The notes under the pieces are model-generated. The model ran no database searches and was not told the origin of the DNA. It saw nothing but the letters and a program-made list of their open reading frames with translations. From positions 2,976,001 through 3,040,000 of the forward strand of contig OZ246981.1 of assembly GCA_965232455.1 (NCBI GenBank): a stretch of 64,000 nucleotides of DNA. The letters run 5' to 3'. Source of the DNA: JBFGFX01 sp965232455. Lineage in GTDB: Bacteria > Pseudomonadota > Gammaproteobacteria > Steroidobacterales > Woeseiaceae. Each line of letters opens with the position of its first letter. The stretch's first letter is position 1. The translations under genes and the position numbers were made by a program. Shown in pieces: positions 9,118 to 17,656 of this stretch.

Positions 9118-9798
9118 GTGCTGCCGGTCCTGCTTCTCGGCGTCGTCGGCCTGGCGCCGGGCACCGCAGCCGCGGATTCTCTGGCGATCGAGGCAATGGC
9201 CGTCAGCGAAGTCGCCTATCGCGGCGTCTCCGAGACCTTCGGTCGCCCTGCGGTTGGTCTCAACATCGAGTGGGCCGGGATGAACAACGTGCATGCCGGC
9301 CTTTCCTTTCTCGAAGGCGACGCGCCGACAGAGCGGCAACGCGAACGCTCGCTTAACCTCTACCTCGGATGGCAAACCGAGTTTGCCGAAGACTGGGTTG
9401 CCGGCACGTCGATTGGCTACCGCGCGTTTCCCGAGTCGACGAAGGAATGGGACTTCGTCGAATACCAGGCGGCGATAGGCTGGAGGGACAGACTCAGCCT
9501 GGAGCTGGCCTGGTCGCCGGATTATTACGACCACGATACCGAATCGTTCGCGGTGGCGATCCGCGGTTTTCAACCCCTCTCCCGATCGTTCTACATGAGC
9601 GCGGAGTTGGGCACCGTGGATCTGACCTGGCGGGATATCACCGACTATCGGTACGGATCGGTAGCCATCGGCTTTCGGCACGATCGCTGGGTTGCCGAGT
9701 TGTCGCATACGCAGGCAACCAACGAGGGCCGGAACCTCTTCGGAGTGCCGCTGGAAACACCTGATTTGTTGCTCGAACTCAGTTACCTCGTTCGCTAG
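9118..9798 (+). CDS. Gcw_chp (TIGR02001)-like outer-membrane protein
   Basis: A 226-residue exported protein. The GTG at 9118 is chosen because GGAGGGG lies 6 nt before it and the product then begins with a hydrophobic leader (LPVLLLGVVGLAPGTAAADS). Longer in-frame starts (8911, 8986, 9064) add acidic residues unlike a leader. The mature part reads 'EVAYRGVSETFGRPAVGLNIEWAG', then repeated amphipathic strands ('LNLYLGWQTEF', 'SLELAWSPDYYDHD', 'SVAIGFRHDRWVAELSHTQ'). This matches the TIGR02001/Gcw_chp family of small barrel-like proteins of unknown role. The last 20 bp overlap the 3' end of the convergent subtilase gene. Confidence 0.78.
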   Translation: MLPVLLLGVVGLAPGTAAADSLAIEAMAVSEVAYRGVSETFGRPAVGLNIEWAGMNNVHAGLSFLEGDAPTERQRERSLNLYLGWQTEFAEDWVAGTSIGYRAFPESTKEWDFVEYQAAIGWRDRLSLELAWSPDYYDHDTESFAVAIRGFQPLSRSFYMSAELGTVDLTWRDITDYRYGSVAIGFRHDRWVAELSHTQATNEGRNLFGVPLETPDLLLELSYLVR

Positions 9799-10975
9799 CC
9801 TCATACGCGGTCCGACTGGCCAGGGTTTCCAGCTTCCGCAGCGCGTCCTGCAGCGCATCGATATCTGCATTCGGCATCGATTCCCGGAATAACGCTACCC
9901 GGGCGGAGACGACGGGCGCCGCCATCGAGTGACCCGACAACACGTTGTAACCGGCGTCAGGCTGCAGCGTGAAAGCGTCCCGAGCGGCGATGGCGACCGT
10001 GCCGGTATCTCGCGTCGCCGCACTCTGCAGGCCGATTCCGTAGGCGTAGACCACGCCCGGTCTCAACAGCGGAAACCGGTCACTCTTGTCCCGATCTTCA
10101 TCGAACGCCGCAACGACAACGGTACCCCGCGCGAGCATCGCCGACACAATCTCTTCGAGCAAACGATCCCGTGGTCCCGTCAAACTCAGATTGACGACAT
10201 CCGGCTTCCACTCATGCGCCGTTTGCAGCGCCAACGATAGCGACACGGAGTCGCAGGTCGCCTCTGCGGAGGCATCGCTCAACTGCCAGCAGCCGCGGAA
10301 CATGCCGAAGTTTGCCTGCGGCGCGGCGCCGTCGATGCCGATCCCGTTCATTGGCGTCGCGGCAAGCAGGCCAAGTACGGCCGTGCCGTGCCGCTCCTTG
10401 GGCAGACCGCGACCCGGGCCGACAAGATCCCACTGGGCCACCCGGTCGTGCGGCAGGTCCGGATGCTCGACGTCGGCGAGCGTATCCACGATGGCGATCC
10501 GTTGCCCGCGACCGGCGAAAGCGACGGCCTCGTCCGTTGAGGGCTTGTCGAGCGCAGCGCCCGAACCACCTGCCGGATTGCTCTTGCTCTTGAACTCGTT
10601 GACAGCCTGTGCGTAGCGCACACGATCGTCGGCATTGAGCCGCGCGATCAGCTTCGACGGCTCGTCGGCCCGCAGCACGAAACAGTGAGCATCGATTGAC
10701 TCGATTGGCCATTGATACTCGATGATCGCGCCGTAGCTATCGGCAATGGACCTTGCCGCCTGCATCAGCAGCGGATCCACGTCGTAATTCCGGCGGCTCT
10801 GGTAGCCGGGACCCAGCAGCGCGTTACGTCGGCGTTGCGGCCGCGGGTCGTCGATCACCACCAGCACGGAACGTCGATCGAAGGTTTCCGGCAGCGGACC
10901 GGTAGTAGGCAGCTGAACACAGCCGCTCAACAGCGCGACGGCGATTCCGCCGACGAGACGACGATGCGCCTTCAC
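9779..10975 (-). CDS. S8 (subtilisin-like) serine protease lipoprotein
   Basis: A 398-residue predicted lipoprotein (LLSGC lipobox, Cys19) with a subtilase domain. Catalytic residues are visible: Asp164 in 'IAIVDTLADVEHPDL', His196 in 'RHGTAVLG' and Ser350 in 'SGHSMAAPVVSA'. Residues 80-128 ('YQWPIESIDAHCFVLR...RLNADDRVRYAQ') resemble a subtilase propeptide. The oxyanion-hole Asn, expected in an AAxGN motif, aligns with Asp292 in 'VVVAAFDEDRD', so activity may be altered. The start codon overlaps the end of the anti-sigma gene by 4 bp, forming a sigma/anti-sigma/protease operon. A role in cleaving or binding the anti-sigma factor is inferred from this coupling. Its 3' end overlaps the convergent outer-membrane gene. 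Confidence 0.88.
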   Translation of the reverse strand: MKAHRRLVGGIAVALLSGCVQLPTTGPLPETFDRRSVLVVIDDPRPQRRRNALLGPGYQSRRNYDVDPLLMQAARSIADSYGAIIEYQWPIESIDAHCFVLRADEPSKLIARLNADDRVRYAQAVNEFKSKSNPAGGSGAALDKPSTDEAVAFAGRGQRIAIVDTLADVEHPDLPHDRVAQWDLVGPGRGLPKERHGTAVLGLLAATPMNGIGIDGAAPQANFGMFRGCWQLSDASAEATCDSVSLSLALQTAHEWKPDVVNLSLTGPRDRLLEEIVSAMLARGTVVVAAFDEDRDKSDRFPLLRPGVVYAYGIGLQSAATRDTGTVAIAARDAFTLQPDAGYNVLSGHSMAAPVVSARVALFRESMPNADIDALQDALRKLETLASRTAYEASERGN

Positions 10976-11568
10976 TCCCGTTCACCGACGAAGGACAGGG
11001 AAGCATCTTCCCGGAGCACCTCGATCACCTCGCTCAGCGCCCGCGTATCGTCGACGGAAAACACGTACGAGCCCGCCATGTCCGGCCCCGCTTCCTGCCG
11101 CAGCGAATAGCGGCGCTCGAATTGCTCCACCTCGCCCGCTGACGGCGGCTCACGAAAAATCACTCGAATCTGGCCTACCGATGGGCCCGCACTGTCCGAG
11201 AGGGTTCGAAAACCGTCATCTTCATTCGGCAGAGCCAGCAGCCCGATCGCAACGACCACCGCGGCAGCCAGCGCCGGCAGCGGCTGCACAACGTTCTGCA
11301 GCCATCCGCGCCACCGCGGTAGCGATTCGCTCCGAATCCGTGCTTTGAGGCGCGTGAAGTCGTGCTCAGCCGCGCGGTCGAGCTCGAACTCACGCGGCTC
11401 ATCCAGCGCGGCGGCAATGCGTCGCTCGGCGGCCAATACGCTTGCGAAGTCCGCGTCGGTTTCCGCCAGCGCTTCTATCGCTTCTGCAACCGCCGGCGAC
11501 GCAACGCCAAACAGGTAGTCGGGCAGCGCGTTCTCGAGCTCTTGGCGGGAATAGGCTGTCATGTTCAT
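10972..11568 (-). CDS. transmembrane anti-sigma factor with subtilase-propeptide-like C-terminal domain
   Basis: A 198-residue protein in the anti-sigma position, 16 bp after the ECF sigma gene. The N-terminal cytoplasmic part (residues 1-90, 'ELENALPDYLFGVASPAVAEAIEA', later 'DRAAEHDFTRLKARI') looks like a zinc-free anti-sigma domain. One membrane helix follows at about 97-115 ('LPALAAAVVVAIGLLAL'). The periplasmic C-terminus (about 130-198: 'IRVIFREPPSAGEVEQFERRY', 'SYVFSVDDTRALSEVIEVLRED', 'ASLSFV') has the beta-alpha-beta layout of a subtilase propeptide/I9-like inhibitor. That fits the subtilase gene overlapping its 3' end. The sigma-binding role is inferred from position and topology; the propeptide-like domain is pattern recognition. 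Confidence 0.75.
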   Translation of the reverse strand: MNMTAYSRQELENALPDYLFGVASPAVAEAIEALAETDADFASVLAAERRIAAALDEPREFELDRAAEHDFTRLKARIRSESLPRWRGWLQNVVQPLPALAAAVVVAIGLLALPNEDDGFRTLSDSAGPSVGQIRVIFREPPSAGEVEQFERRYSLRQEAGPDMAGSYVFSVDDTRALSEVIEVLREDASLSFVGERE

Positions 11569-11584
11569 CTCACCACGTGCACCG

Positions 11585-12202
11585 TCAGGCGGCTGTCAGC
11601 GCGGGTATCAGCTCCCGCAATTTGCGGCGCGCATGATGCATGCGCGTCTTGACCGTGTTTTCGGGGCAGTTGGCAATCTCCGCGATGTCCTTCACCGACT
11701 TACCCAGAAAATAGCTCATTTCAATCGCCAGTCGCTGTTCGGCGGACAGCTGCGTCAACGCGGTCTGAATCAACTCGCGATCATCGGCGGCGGCGCTGCA
11801 TGTCGCAACCTCCTGCAAATCCCGCTCGGCGGTCAAGGCGTCGGCGATGTTTGCGTGCTTCCTTTCCTTGTCGACGATGCGACGACATTCCCGGTAGGCA
11901 ATCGAAAATATCCAGCTGGATACCTTGGAGGCGCCGTTGAACTGGCCGGCGTGCTTCCAGACACGATACATCACCTCGTTCACACTCTCCGAGATGAGCT
12001 CCTGATCGTCGGTTACCCGACGCAGAAAGCCCGCCAGCCTCGGACGGTAGGCCGTGTAGAGGGCTTCCAAAGCCTGCGTGTCTTCGTTGTCTGCGATGCG
12101 TCGTAACAGCACTACCTCTTCCTCATCGGTCCGTTGTCGCGGCGCAGATTCGGCGGCGTCCGATTCAGACCCAGAAATCCTTGCCATTGCCATGCGGTTC
12201 AT
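11585..12202 (-). CDS. ECF-family RNA polymerase sigma factor
   Basis: A 205-residue ECF sigma factor. Region 2 lies at about residues 40-110 ('ALEALYTAYRPRLAGFLRRVT', 'ELISESVNEVMYRVWKHAGQF', 'KVSSWIFSIAYRECRR'). Region 4 lies at about 145-200 ('LSAEQRLAIEMSYFLGKSVKDIAEIANCPENTVKTRMHHARRKL', a helix-turn-helix). It heads a minus-strand operon with an anti-sigma factor and a subtilase and is divergent from two spondin-domain genes, which are plausible targets. ATG 12202 is used; ATGs at 12193 and 12187 are also possible and no start has a good ribosome site. Confidence 0.92.
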   Translation of the reverse strand: MNRMAMARISGSESDAAESAPRQRTDEEEVVLLRRIADNEDTQALEALYTAYRPRLAGFLRRVTDDQELISESVNEVMYRVWKHAGQFNGASKVSSWIFSIAYRECRRIVDKERKHANIADALTAERDLQEVATCSAAADDRELIQTALTQLSAEQRLAIEMSYFLGKSVKDIAEIANCPENTVKTRMHHARRKLRELIPALTAA

Positions 12203-12234
12203 CCGGTAAGAGGTAGTCCAGCCCTGTTCGGTTC

Positions 12235-12314
12235 AATCCAGACCGTTTTTTTTCACACTGGCGTGCAGCCGGGAGATCCCGGCGTCCGCAAATCCAGACC
12301 GCGCGAATCCAGCG
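12235..12314. promoter_or_regulatory. divergent control region with AATCCAG direct repeats and a dyad
   Basis: The 266-bp space between the divergent ECF sigma operon and the spondin genes holds two exact 11-bp direct repeats AATCCAGACCG (12235-12245 and 12291-12301) and a shorter third copy AATCCAG (12306-12312). A near-perfect dyad GCCGGGAGATCCCGGC (12268-12283) lies between the first two. This is a candidate operator or ECF promoter set. No match to a named consensus is claimed. Confidence 0.45.
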
Positions 12315-12468
12315 AATATTACAGGCCGTCGAAAACCCCTCCTCCGGGAATCGAAAATTTTTTTGCGCAGGCATTGAACCGTATCCGGCGAGCCTCGTTC
12401 CTACCGGTCGCAATCAATCATCGTCGCGGTGGCAACACCGCCCGTTCAACTACTTTGAGGAACTCATC

Positions 12469-13284
12469 ATGATCAACAGGAAAATTTTGAGCGTTGCGAT
12501 GCTTGCCGCCCTTTCCGGCAACGCGGCAGCAGCCGAACTCACCGTCAGTATCACGAACCTGACGCAGGGCATGTCGTTCACGCCGCGTCTTCTGGTGGCC
12601 CACAACGAAAACATCGACCTCTTCGAGCCCGGCACACCATCGAGCCGGCCGCTCGCATGGGTTGCGGAAGCCGGCGTCATCGTGGACGCGCAGAATGCGG
12701 CAAGCGCCGGCAGCAACTTCGAGTACCTGCTGGAGCGCGCGGACAACGCGGACAACAACACCTGGCAGGCTTTCGGCCTGGGTGGCCCTCCGCTGCCCCC
12801 GGCAACCACGTCTGCCGACTACACGTTCGATTCTGAAGACTTCGAGTACCTGTCGCTCGTGACCATGCTGATTCCGACGAACGACGCGTTCGCGGGTCTC
12901 GACAGCTGGCGCATCCCGACCGAGCCCGGCACCTACACCGTGACGCTGAACGCCTACGACTCCGGCACGGAGGCGAACGACGAGATCAGCAGCCTGCGCA
13001 CGGACGTTACCGAAGCGGTCACGGGCCTGCCGTTGGGCGGCTACGCGGTTCCGGGCATGGCCGGCTCCGGCAATCCGAACGCAACCGACGTCGGCACTGG
13101 CGGTACGGGCGTCGCCATTCAGATCGACAACGGCACGCTGGTCGACGACGGCGGCGAAGGGGCCGTTCACATTCACCGTAACGTTGTCGGCGACACCGAT
13201 CCCAACGGCGGCATCAGCGATCTCGACTCGCGTGTTCACCGCTGGCTGAACCCGGTTGCGCGGATGACGATTACCGTCAACTGA
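12469..13284 (+). CDS. spondin-domain exported protein
   Basis: A 271-residue protein with a signal peptide (MINRKILSVAMLAALSGNAAAA). The body is a Spondin_N-like domain: 'ELTVSITNLTQGMSFTPRLLVAH' at the start, 'YLSLVTMLIPTNDAFAGLD' near residue 125, 'DSGTEANDE' near 165 and 'HIHRNVVGD' near 240. Spondin domains are extracellular, metal-binding C2-like folds; bacterial members are functionally uncharacterised. The ATG has a TGAGGAA ribosome site. A paralogue follows after 26 bp, and the upstream region is shared with the ECF sigma operon, so regulation by that sigma factor is plausible but unproven. Confidence 0.88.
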   Translation: MINRKILSVAMLAALSGNAAAAELTVSITNLTQGMSFTPRLLVAHNENIDLFEPGTPSSRPLAWVAEAGVIVDAQNAASAGSNFEYLLERADNADNNTWQAFGLGGPPLPPATTSADYTFDSEDFEYLSLVTMLIPTNDAFAGLDSWRIPTEPGTYTVTLNAYDSGTEANDEISSLRTDVTEAVTGLPLGGYAVPGMAGSGNPNATDVGTGGTGVAIQIDNGTLVDDGGEGAVHIHRNVVGDTDPNGGISDLDSRVHRWLNPVARMTITVN

Positions 13285-13310
13285 TCCGGTCCGTGAATTA
13301 GGAGAACGTC

Positions 13311-14078
13311 ATGAGAAATCTACTGAACCTGCGAACCACGGCGCCATTGATGGCTCTACTCGTGCTCGCCGCCTGCGGCAGCTCGAACAACAACAACGGG
13401 CAAGCCGCGGTCCCCCCGCCACCGCCGCCGCCACCGCCGCCGGTCGCCGATGCGACCTTCGAGGTGAGCGTAACGAACCTGACGCTGGCCCAGCCGCTGT
13501 CACCGGTTGCCGTTATGCTGCATCGCGCCGGTTTCAACAGCTTTATCGACGGCGAAACGGCGAGCCTCGCGCTGGAGCTGATGGCCGAGGAAGGCGACAA
13601 CACCGACGTGTTGGGAGAAGTTGCCGCGGCAGCCGAGCATCTGGCTTCCGGTTCAACGGCCGGCCCCGTGCCTCCGTTGTCCGCGAGCGACGTCGTTTCC
13701 CTGTCATTCCCGAGCGACCAGCTCGATGACGTGCGTCTCAGCGTCGTTACGATGCTCGTGCATACGAACGATGCTTTCTCGGGCGCCAACGCGAACGACG
13801 TGAGCGACATGGAGGTTGGCGACTCCGTCACGTTTACGGGCCCGACCTGGGACGCCGGGACGGAGGTGAACGACGAACTCGGCATCAGCATCCCCGGGCC
13901 GGACTTCGGCGGCGAGGGCTTCAACGCCGCGCGCGACGATCGCATCGATCGAGTCCGCTTCCACCAGGGTGTCGTTACGAGCACCAGCGTAGAGTCCGGA
14001 CTTGCAACGTCCAGCCTGGTTGAGCGCCATCGCTTCGACAACCCGACCACGCGTATCACGATTACGCGAACGGAGTGA
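13311..14078 (+). CDS. spondin-domain lipoprotein with polyproline linker
   Basis: A 255-residue paralogue of the previous protein, made as a lipoprotein: leader MRNLLNLRTTAPLMALLVLAAC with lipobox LAAC, then an Asn-rich stretch and ten consecutive prolines (residues about 35-44). The spondin core repeats the hallmarks of its neighbour ('FEVSVTNLTLAQPLSPVAVML', 'LSVVTMLVHTNDAF', 'DAGTEVNDE'). The pair probably arose by tandem duplication, one copy soluble and one membrane-tethered. The proline run predicts dependence on EF-P for efficient translation, which is general knowledge about such runs. A strong terminator follows. Confidence 0.88.
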   Translation: MRNLLNLRTTAPLMALLVLAACGSSNNNNGQAAVPPPPPPPPPPVADATFEVSVTNLTLAQPLSPVAVMLHRAGFNSFIDGETASLALELMAEEGDNTDVLGEVAAAAEHLASGSTAGPVPPLSASDVVSLSFPSDQLDDVRLSVVTMLVHTNDAFSGANANDVSDMEVGDSVTFTGPTWDAGTEVNDELGISIPGPDFGGEGFNAARDDRIDRVRFHQGVVTSTSVESGLATSSLVERHRFDNPTTRITITRTE

Positions 14079-14112
14079 ACTCGTACGCAAGGAACTGCGT
14101 GGTATCGTGACG

Positions 14113-14147
14113 ACGACCCGGGCGCCTCGATGGGCCCGGGTCGTTTT
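14113..14147 (+). terminator. Rho-independent terminator after the spondin genes
   Basis: An 11-bp perfect stem, ACGACCCGGGC (14113-14123) with GCCCGGGTCGT (14134-14144), closes a 10-nt loop and ends in TTTTCATT. It lies 35 bp after the spondin lipoprotein stop codon. Confidence 0.88.
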
Positions 14148-14354
14148 CATTCCTGCGCTATTCCGACCGATATCGAAGCCTTCACTCGGCCGATTGATGT
14201 TGCGGGCGAACGCGCGCACGAATCGCCGGGCCGTTCGTACCAGAACTTACTCGCGGTATCCTCACAAACTTCACAAAAGTATCACGGCTGCAACAATCGA
14301 ACGCGCCGTCCGGTCCCTTTTGCCGTGACCAACAACTGCATAAGGACATCGATC

Positions 14355-14792
14355 ATGCGTCTGCCGCGACTGCTGATGATACCGGGCGTGCTGCTAACAC
14401 TGTCCGCCTGTGGAACTCTGAACTCGCCCACGTTTTCCGACGACGCCGGCGCCATCCGTGGTTACGATCCGGTTGCCTATCACCTCGAGAGCAAGCCGGT
14501 AAAAGGCGATCCGGCGTACACGTACCGGTACAACGATTCCACCTGGCTGTTTTCCTCGCAGGAGAATCTCGACGCGTTCCGCGGGAATCCGGAGCGCTAC
14601 GCGCCCGAGTACGGCGGCTACTGCGCCTATGGGATGAGCAGAGGCTTTGTCGTGTCGACAGACCCCAATGCGTGGACCATCGAAAACGGCAAGCTGTATC
14701 TCAACCACAGCCTCGGCGTACGCAGGACGTGGCTAAAGGACGTCCCGGGTAACATCGACCGTGCCGACAGGCACTGGCAAGACAAGCTGTAG
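14355..14792 (+). CDS. YHS-domain lipoprotein
   Basis: A 145-residue predicted lipoprotein (MRLPRLLMIPGVLLTLSAC, lipobox LSAC). The YHS domain (about residues 30-115) shows 'AIRGYDPVAYHLES', 'YRYNDSTWLFSSQENLDAFRGNPERYAPEYGGYCAYGMSRG', the usual layout of this metal-associated module. The ATG at 14355 has an AAGGAC site; the longer frame upstream lacks family sequence and runs across the terminator region. It lies 27 bp before the RND exporter gene and is likely the first gene of that operon. What it binds is unknown; a copper or iron link is suggested by the family only. Confidence 0.85.
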   Translation: MRLPRLLMIPGVLLTLSACGTLNSPTFSDDAGAIRGYDPVAYHLESKPVKGDPAYTYRYNDSTWLFSSQENLDAFRGNPERYAPEYGGYCAYGMSRGFVVSTDPNAWTIENGKLYLNHSLGVRRTWLKDVPGNIDRADRHWQDKL

Positions 14793-14819
14793 CGCGACGC
14801 AGCGTCCGGGTAGCGTCGT

Positions 14820-17009
14820 ATGTCGATATCGCTTACCGTCTTGCAACGCATTGCGGTTGTGGTGCTTGTTGCGATAACCGCCGTGACGGTGGCGGGTGTC
14901 GGCAGACTCGAACTCAACAGTCACTACACGGCCTATTTCGATGGCGACGACCCGCTGTTGATCGCTCACCGGGAGATATCGACGCTTTACGACCGGCGGG
15001 ACGCCGTCTTCGTCGTGTTGCAGTCGACGGACAGTTTTCTCAGCGGCGCGAACTACCGGTTGCTGGAAGACGTAACGGCGCTCTTGAGCCGCCTGCCGTT
15101 TGTCAGTCACGCCATGTCCGTCACGGAGCTCGGTATCGTCGGTGACACACTCGCGGAGAACGGTGATTTCGTACCCAGCCTCGAGCAGCTGACGGACGAG
15201 CGCCGCGCGATGGGCCTGTTGCTGTCGGAAAACCAGCGGCTCGCGGGAATATGGGTTCAGATCGAGCTACCGGACAAGCACTCGCGCACGGTACTCGATA
15301 TCGTAGGTACCCTCCGCGAGACCGTCGACTCCGCGATTACCGGGCAGCCGATATCGGCGCACTACACCGGCACGCTTGCGCTCAACGAGGCCTATATCGA
15401 GGTCGTGAAACACGACCTGACCCGCATCGTGCCGCTGCTGCTGATGGTGATGATGGCCGTCCTGGGGTGGCTGCTGCGAAGCTGGCGGGCGGTGCTTACC
15501 CTGCTGCCGGTTGGGATCGGTGCGGTCTTCGCGTCGTTCGGTGTCGTCGGCCTCTTCGGCGCAGAGCTGGCGGCGATACACTCGTTCGCACCAATCATTG
15601 TCCTCAGCATCAGCCTGGCCGGCTGTGTGCACATGGCGCTTTCCTATAATCGTTACCGGGCCGGCGGGGCGCCTGCGGAGGACGCCGCGATGAGGGCGGC
15701 CCGATACAACCTGCTGCCAATGTCGCTGGCCAACGCCACGACGGCGCTGGGTTTTCTCGGTCTAGCGCTCAGCCCGTCTCCACCCATTCGGGTCTTCGGC
15801 TACGTCGTCGCCGCGGGCATCGCCGTCGCGTTCGTCCTGTGTATGACGCTATTACCGCTTCTGCAGGCCAGATTCGATCCGTGGAAACGCGCCGCTGAAA
15901 CCCACCCCGTACACCTGGATTGGCTCGTGAACGCGGTGAACAGGCGACGCGCGGTTATCGTTGCCCTGTTTGCGCTCCTGTCGTTGCCGGCCGCATGGTT
16001 CGCATCGCACAACGTCATCAGCGACAACGTGCTCGAGTACTTCGTGCCGTCACACGCGTTTCACCGGGACACGCAGCTCGTGGAAGATCAGTTCAGCGGT
16101 GTAAGCGAAGTACTGTACTCGATCGACTCGGGAGAGGATTTCGGCTTCTTCAGCGCCGATGCCGTCGAGGCACTGGACGGATTTTCGACGTGGCTGGGTG
16201 AGCAGCCGGAGGTCAATCGCGTGGTATCGATCGCCGATGCGGCTTTGCTCAGGGAGGCAAGACGGGAGGGCCGACTGCAGCAGAGGCTGGACTTCTTCAG
16301 GGATCGCATCGACAGGTTCGCCGATAGCAACCCCCTCGTGGCATTGGAAGTCTCCGACGACTACTCGTCGTCGGTGGTCACCGCGTATCTGCAGCCACTG
16401 GATTCAGCGCGCCTCATCGCATTCGATCGAAGCGTGCACGCATGGGCGGCGGACAATCTGGACGACTACGCGGTCAGGAGCGGCGGTCCAGCGCTCATGT
16501 TCGCCAAGCTCGGCGAACAGAACATCCGCAGCATGTTGACCGCTCTGACCGTCGCGCTGTTCGCCGCGGCGCTGATTCTGGGCGCGGTGTTTCGCTCCGG
16601 CCGCGTCGCCGGGATTGGACTGATCTGTAACCTGCTGCCGGTTCTGCTGGTCTTTTCGGTGTGGGCCGTCGTCAACGGCCGCATCAGCATTGGGGCTGCC
16701 GTTGTGATGGGTATGGTGCTGGGTATCGTCCTCGACGATACGATCTACCTGCTGGCGACGTACCGTCGTGGTCTTGGGCGCAAACTCGTCGATCCGACGG
16801 GATACGCGCTCCGCCGCGTCGGGCCGGCGCTGGTCGTGACGACGCTCACCCTGGTTTCGGGCCTGAGCCTGGGCCTGCTGTCCGATTTTGGCCCGATCTG
16901 GAGCATGAGCCTGTTGTCGGTCGCGACCATCGGCGCCGCGCTCGTCGTGGACCTGTTGCTGCTTCCGGCGCTGCTGCCGGCGGCCCGACCCGCGGGAGCC
17001 GCAACGTGA
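14820..17009 (+). CDS. RND/MMPL-family exporter
   Basis: A 729-residue inner-membrane transporter of the hydrophobe/amphiphile efflux-3 (MMPL-like) type. One membrane helix at residues 8-26 precedes a periplasmic loop of about 170 residues, then five helices follow ('IVPLLLMVMMAVLGWLL', 'LTLLPVGIGAVFASFGVVGLFG', 'SFAPIIVLSISLAGCVHMAL'). The second half repeats the plan, with a loop at about 400-560 and helices to residue 725. Such proteins export lipids or hydrophobic metabolites using the proton gradient. The stop codon overlaps the GTG of the ferritin-like gene (GTGA), and a ketoacyl synthase gene follows, so the cargo may be a fatty-acid-derived product. Confidence 0.88.
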   Translation: MSISLTVLQRIAVVVLVAITAVTVAGVGRLELNSHYTAYFDGDDPLLIAHREISTLYDRRDAVFVVLQSTDSFLSGANYRLLEDVTALLSRLPFVSHAMSVTELGIVGDTLAENGDFVPSLEQLTDERRAMGLLLSENQRLAGIWVQIELPDKHSRTVLDIVGTLRETVDSAITGQPISAHYTGTLALNEAYIEVVKHDLTRIVPLLLMVMMAVLGWLLRSWRAVLTLLPVGIGAVFASFGVVGLFGAELAAIHSFAPIIVLSISLAGCVHMALSYNRYRAGGAPAEDAAMRAARYNLLPMSLANATTALGFLGLALSPSPPIRVFGYVVAAGIAVAFVLCMTLLPLLQARFDPWKRAAETHPVHLDWLVNAVNRRRAVIVALFALLSLPAAWFASHNVISDNVLEYFVPSHAFHRDTQLVEDQFSGVSEVLYSIDSGEDFGFFSADAVEALDGFSTWLGEQPEVNRVVSIADAALLREARREGRLQQRLDFFRDRIDRFADSNPLVALEVSDDYSSSVVTAYLQPLDSARLIAFDRSVHAWAADNLDDYAVRSGGPALMFAKLGEQNIRSMLTALTVALFAAALILGAVFRSGRVAGIGLICNLLPVLLVFSVWAVVNGRISIGAAVVMGMVLGIVLDDTIYLLATYRRGLGRKLVDPTGYALRRVGPALVVTTLTLVSGLSLGLLSDFGPIWSMSLLSVATIGAALVVDLLLLPALLPAARPAGAAT

Positions 17010-17656
17010 CACCGGAATGGTACAGGGACTGGCGCCTCGAGCTTCGAGCGGCAGGGCCACGGCTGTCGAACAAGCAGATGGAGGCCAGCGCCCGCCTCGC
17101 AACCGTGCTCCTGTGCGGCGAACAGTCGGCGGTCCGGATTTTCTCCGCGGAAGTCCGGCGCGGCCGGGCGCCTGCCGAAGCGCTGAGCGCGCTGCACGCG
17201 ATCGAACGGGACGAGCACCTGCATGAATGCGCCCTGGTCGATTTCTGCGAGTACTTGCCGAAGCCCGACGGACTGCACGCGCTGAAACGGCGCGCTCAGC
17301 GTTTCTTCGCCGAGCTCGGCCGTATCGACGACATGGCGCGGCACTTCGGCCAGATCTCGCATCTCGACAGCATCGTGTGCAAGATCATGTGGCACATCGA
17401 ACGGAGCGCGGTCGACAGGGCGAGCCCGCTGCGCCTGATTGCCACACAGATCAAGCGGGACGAAGCCCGTCATGTGGGGGTGAGTCGCCGGTATGCGGCG
17501 TCACTGGGCCTCGCGGCAAAGAGACGGGAAGACGACCGCATGCGCGTTACCGAACGCATGATCGACATGCTCGATCCGCTCACGGAGGCGTTCGAGACCG
17601 TTGGCGTGGACAGCGACCGGCTGTTCGCGAGCATTCAAAAGAGCAAACTGCCGTGA
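17006..17656 (+). CDS. ferritin-like di-iron protein
   Basis: A 216-residue helical protein with a complete-looking di-iron carboxylate ligand set: Glu39, Glu70-x-x-His73 ('RDEHLHE'), Glu132 and Glu153-x-x-His156 ('RDEARHV'), spaced as in ferritin-like/oxygenase four-helix bundles. It could be an oxidase, hydroxylase or N-oxygenase; the substrate is not evident. The GTG start at 17006 overlaps the exporter stop codon, and its own stop overlaps the start of the ketoacyl synthase gene. This tight coupling argues for one pathway in which the enzyme modifies the product of, or substrate for, the synthase. The longer frame upstream lies inside the exporter gene and is not used. Confidence 0.8.
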   Translation: MTPEWYRDWRLELRAAGPRLSNKQMEASARLATVLLCGEQSAVRIFSAEVRRGRAPAEALSALHAIERDEHLHECALVDFCEYLPKPDGLHALKRRAQRFFAELGRIDDMARHFGQISHLDSIVCKIMWHIERSAVDRASPLRLIATQIKRDEARHVGVSRRYAASLGLAAKRREDDRMRVTERMIDMLDPLTEAFETVGVDSDRLFASIQKSKLP

